A DNA stretch of 42,195 nucleotides from Actinomycetota bacterium (GTDB lineage: Bacteria > Actinomycetota > Actinomycetes > Mycobacteriales > HKI-0501). How positions within the stretch are numbered: position 1 is the first letter of the stretch; every line of letters starts with the position of its first letter. Where the stretch lies: assembly GCA_030840805.1 (NCBI GenBank), contig JAVEDU010000057.1, positions 1 to 42,195 on the forward strand. The letters run 5' to 3'. Of the stretch, positions 40,301 to 42,195 are shown in pieces. Both the position numbers and the translations under genes were made by a program. Under the pieces are notes generated by a model. That model saw only the letters and a program-made list of their open reading frames with translations. It was not told where the DNA came from and did not search any database.

Positions 40301-41305
40301 GCTCGCCTCCCGGTCGTCCGGGTGGATCAGCTCGATCATCAGCTCCGGCGTCACCGCGGTGTCCGGCGGGAGGTTCTTGATGACGTACATCTGCGGGGAC
40401 CAGGTGAGCCGGAGGGTGTCCACGTTCAGCTCCCAGGACCCCACCCCGGTGAGGTGCTGGGCCTGGACGAGCATCTCGCGGCTGCGCACCAGCTCGGCGT
40501 CCCGGTTCAGCAGCGAGTGCGCCATCTCCTCGACATCGGCGGCGAGCGAGACGAGCTCGGCGGGACGGTCCCGGCCGGCGGCCGCTGCCAGTTCGGCCGT
40601 CCTCTCCAGGTCCCCGTCCCGGATGCGGTGCACGGTGCCGGCGAGCTCGTCGATCGGGTCGACCAGCGCGCGCACCAGCCGCCGGTGCTGGCGGTGGACC
40701 CCGACGAGCACGATCAGCCCGGCCAGCGCGCTCAGCCCGAGCCCGATCCCGGAGACCACCCGCCGCGCGGCGACCAGGTCGTCCTTGCGGTGCTTCAGCG
40801 CCTCGATGAGCGTTCCGGCCGTGCGCCGATACGAGTCGAACAGCGTCTTGCCGTCGAGCTGGAACGCCACCCGCTGCGCCGCCGGAACCAGGTGGCCGTG
40901 GACGACGGGCTCGGCCCAGGTGTCCTGCCATCGGGTCGCCTGCTCCGCGGCGGTGCGCAGGAGCGGGGCGAGCTCCCGGTCGGCGCGCAGCGCGTCGAGC
41001 GCCACGGCGAGGTTGGTGGCGGTGGCCGTGCGCTCCTCGACGTACAGCTCCAGGAAGGAGGCCGCGGTGTCGGGGTCGGCGTCGCTCAGCAGGTAGCCGC
41101 GAACGCCGGTCTCCTGGTTGACCATGCCCTCGTGGGCCTGCCGGACGGCCCGCGTTGCCTGGTCGGTGCGGTAGACCGCGGGCTCGAAGTAGCCGTAGTC
41201 GGCACCGAACACGGCGCTGACGACGGCGAGGAGCAGCACGACCACCGTGGCGACGCCGCGGTACGACCGCGACACCACCCGGCGGAGCGACCGCTCCCGC
41301 GCCAT
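37373..41305 (-). CDS. Large hybrid sensor histidine kinase (CHASE3-HAMP-PAS-HisKA-REC-REC-HPt)
   Basis: A 1310-residue protein. In order: membrane helix ~18-36, CHASE3 sensor (NQETGVRGYLLSDADP near 85), second helix ~185-205, HAMP, three PAS domains between ~300 and 660, HisKA with the phospho-His in MSHEIRTPMNAVIG near 680, HATPase with N-box NLLSNAVKFTERGD and G2 GGTGLGLAISGALV, receiver 1 (LVVDDNPTNRR, LAILDMTMPLMDG), receiver 2 (LLAEDNAVNQRVG, VLMDIHMPEMDG) and a C-terminal HPt with HTLQSSSQIVGA, a variant of the usual HxLKGSS. This is a complete internal phosphorelay. I chose ATG 41305, preceded by GGGGAAGG; ATG 41356 would add 17 residues. It is coupled to the GGDEF gene. Confidence 0.92.
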   Translation of the reverse strand: MARERSLRRVVSRSYRGVATVVVLLLAVVSAVFGADYGYFEPAVYRTDQATRAVRQAHEGMVNQETGVRGYLLSDADPDTAASFLELYVEERTATATNLAVALDALRADRELAPLLRTAAEQATRWQDTWAEPVVHGHLVPAAQRVAFQLDGKTLFDSYRRTAGTLIEALKHRKDDLVAARRVVSGIGLGLSALAGLIVLVGVHRQHRRLVRALVDPIDELAGTVHRIRDGDLERTAELAAAAGRDRPAELVSLAADVEEMAHSLLNRDAELVRSREMLVQAQHLTGVGSWELNVDTLRLTWSPQMYVIKNLPPDTAVTPELMIELIHPDDREASREAVRRAATAGGIHRFDHRTIRDGEIRYIAGDVEGELDGDGRPFRVTGTSQDVTDRRAAEAALTESEARYRLLAHNSSDLISRHVPDGPLLYVSPASRTLLGVEPETLIGVHPNTVFHPDDIEHVRAGHLGLADGPDRVILRLRVRHADGRWIRVESVSTAVRSPDGALLEIHTSTRDISDRTRAEEELRRQAIVFESISDAVFITDAEGVLLDCNTAAERLTGAPRRALLGRMPTIRADRAETRRRLAEVVAHLADHDSLHADIPFVHRDGATRVAESITVPVRDASGAVTGLISVNRDVTEAREAAAELERAARAMAEARDAAVAATAAKSAFLATMSHEIRTPMNAVIGMTGLLLDTDLDPQQRDFTETVRSSGDALLGILNDILDFSKIEAGELELERAPFSVRDCVESGLDLVAAAASAKDLDLMYELDPACPPHVVGDVTRVRQVLANLLSNAVKFTERGDVLLSVEPGAAPGTLRFTITDTGIGIPADRMDRLFKSFSQVDASTTRVHGGTGLGLAISGALVQAMGGNLEVTSTVGDGSTFTFTATLPAALHTGAPVADSIAADLPGRSVLVVDDNPTNRRILRLQLEGWGMSCTDVGTPAEGLELISTGHAFDLAILDMTMPLMDGDALAARLRELPAGQDVPLILLTSIGRPPTGEQFAAYLTKPVKTAALRDVVARTLRPGHEIGHPAPAGLAAAPGTALRILLAEDNAVNQRVGQLMLARIGHRVDTVANGREALDAVLRQPYDVVLMDIHMPEMDGLEATRRIRTQVAADRQPHIVAVTASALISDRDACAAAGMDGYLAKPVRAKELEDILARFGRRGSDPAGTGPEPSADPTPVTAAGCPGPIDPAALDGLLQQLGEAGPATRRAVLDSYLDQGTGWVGELVTAAHGADGATVARIAHTLQSSSQIVGAVRLAELLRDAEESGRTGTGDLVAQAAGIGSEYHRVAAALDGLRGDDQGRETK

Positions 41306-41406
41306 CCGACCGACCTTCCCCCCGCGGATCACCGATGCGTCCGCATATACCACCATCGGCGTCCCGGCCGGTCACCTGAGCCGCGGGCGGTCGGCATGAT
41401 GAGTTC

Positions 41407-42195
41407 ATGGAACTCGGACTCGGCGGGCGACGTGCACTGATCACCGGCGGATCACGGGGGATCGGTCTCGCGATCGCCCGCGCCCTCGTCGCGGAGGGGG
41501 CGGCGGTCGCGCTCTGTGCCCGCGGCGAAGCGGAGCTGGCCGACGCGGTGGCCTCGCTCGCCGCGTCCGGTGGCCGGGCGGTCGGGATCCGCGCGGACGT
41601 GACCGACGAGGCCGACCTGACCGCCGCGGTGGACCGCGCCGCCGCCGCGCTCGGCGGGCTCGACCTGCTCGTCGCGAACGCCGGGGGCGCCGCCGGTGGC
41701 GGGCTGCTGGACTCCACCCCGGCGGACTGGGTGGCGACCTACGGGCTGAACGTGCTCCACGCCGCGCACGCCGTCCGCGTCGCCGTGCCGTACCTGGCGG
41801 GCAGCGACGCGGCCGCGGTGCTGCTGGTGTCCTCGTTGTCGGCGCACCGGCCCGGCTCCCGCTCCTCGTACGCGACCGCGAAGGCGGCCGAGAGCCACCT
41901 CGCCCCGGTGCTCGCCGACGAGCTCGGCGGGCGGGGTATCCGGGTGAACGCGATCAGCCCCGGCTCGACGCTCGTCCCCGGCGGTGGGTGGGACCGGATG
42001 CGGGCCGAGCGGCCGGCCGAGTTCGACCGGTTCGCCGCGGAGGAGTTCCCGGCCGGGCGGCTCGTGACGGCGGAGGAGGTCGCCGACGTGGCGTGCTTCC
42101 TGCTGTCGCCGCGGGCCGCCGGGGTGAACGGTGCCGACGTGGCCGTGGACGGGGGCCAGCAACGGCCGGGCCCCCGCCGCCCCACCCCGCGTTGA
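41407..42195 (+). CDS. SDR-family oxidoreductase (3-oxoacyl-ACP reductase-like)
   Basis: A 262-residue classical short-chain dehydrogenase. The cofactor motif TGGSRGIG is at 13-20, NAGG at 91-94, the catalytic Ser at ~142-143, and Tyr155-x-x-x-Lys159 (YATAK). The basic residues near the loop (ARGEAEL at ~38) suggest NADPH preference. The C-terminal INAISPGSTLVPGGGW and AADVAVDGGQ-type end fit the FabG-like group. The substrate is unknown. It is divergent from the hybrid kinase across 101 nt and its stop is the last codon of the window, so the gene is complete. Confidence 0.9.
   Translation: MELGLGGRRALITGGSRGIGLAIARALVAEGAAVALCARGEAELADAVASLAASGGRAVGIRADVTDEADLTAAVDRAAAALGGLDLLVANAGGAAGGGLLDSTPADWVATYGLNVLHAAHAVRVAVPYLAGSDAAAVLLVSSLSAHRPGSRSSYATAKAAESHLAPVLADELGGRGIRVNAISPGSTLVPGGGWDRMRAERPAEFDRFAAEEFPAGRLVTAEEVADVACFLLSPRAAGVNGADVAVDGGQQRPGPRRPTPR

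Noticed and set aside
1-42195. Prophage, integrative element or genomic island
   Set aside because: No integrase, transposase, tRNA-flanked repeat or change of base composition is visible across the window.

Overview
The window is very GC-rich, densely coded DNA. It has many GTG starts, stop/start overlaps of the ATGA and TGATG type, and actinobacterial families such as DUF4193, the SCO6745 family, YcnI/CopC/CopD, PucR-type regulators and CYTH-CHAD. It reads as a chromosomal segment of a filamentous-type actinobacterium. I cannot place it to genus; Cryptosporangium- or Micromonospora-like lineages are only a guess. I see no rRNA, tRNA, transposase, phage gene or CRISPR array.

Layout. 1-6.0 kb: the tail of an HD-GYP protein, then three secreted proteins (a metallophosphoesterase, a GlpQ-type glycerophosphodiesterase and a large BNR-repeat protein). 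6.1-8.0 kb: a FetB-like membrane protein and a GCS2-type carboxylate-amine ligase. 8.0-19.9 kb: the centrepiece, described below. 20-22.6 kb: YihY/BrkB, an M50B-like membrane protease and an SCO6745-family protein. 23.0-27.3 kb: a repetitive acidic/basic secreted protein, an OmpR-type two-component system divergent from a membrane-anchored protein, and a FUSC-type membrane protein. 27.5-30.6 kb: a copper-handling set (membrane protein, YcnI, CopC, CopD). 30.7-33.0 kb: a Tat-exported PHP-domain protein with a His-rich leader, coupled to a small unknown. 33.2-41.3 kb: DUF4193, CYTH-CHAD, and a signalling group (receiver-HPt, single receiver, receiver-GGDEF, 1310-residue hybrid kinase). 41.4 kb to the end: an SDR oxidoreductase.

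The centrepiece is a tightly packed operon of ABC ATPase, permease and lipoprotein binding protein, then a beta-lactamase-fold serine hydrolase, an N-acyl-D-amino-acid deacylase, a GNAT acyltransferase, an M20 deacylase and an N-acylamino acid racemase of the enolase superfamily. A divergent N-carbamoyl-D-amino-acid hydrolase flanks it on one side and a convergent PucR-type regulator on the other. The GNAT + racemase + M20 trio matches the known succinylation route that irreversibly converts D- to L-amino acids in Geobacillus kaustophilus. Here it appears to be joined to uptake and to three extra hydrolases that could release D-amino acids from acylated, carbamoylated or peptide-like precursors. 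I infer a D-amino-acid scavenging and inversion pathway. A 31-bp inverted repeat in the divergent promoter region is a candidate operator.

Two near-identical 61-nt palindromes (3201 and 27368) lie just after two unrelated genes, and a related-looking 55-nt palindrome closes the big operon. They may be a dispersed intergenic palindrome family acting as terminators.
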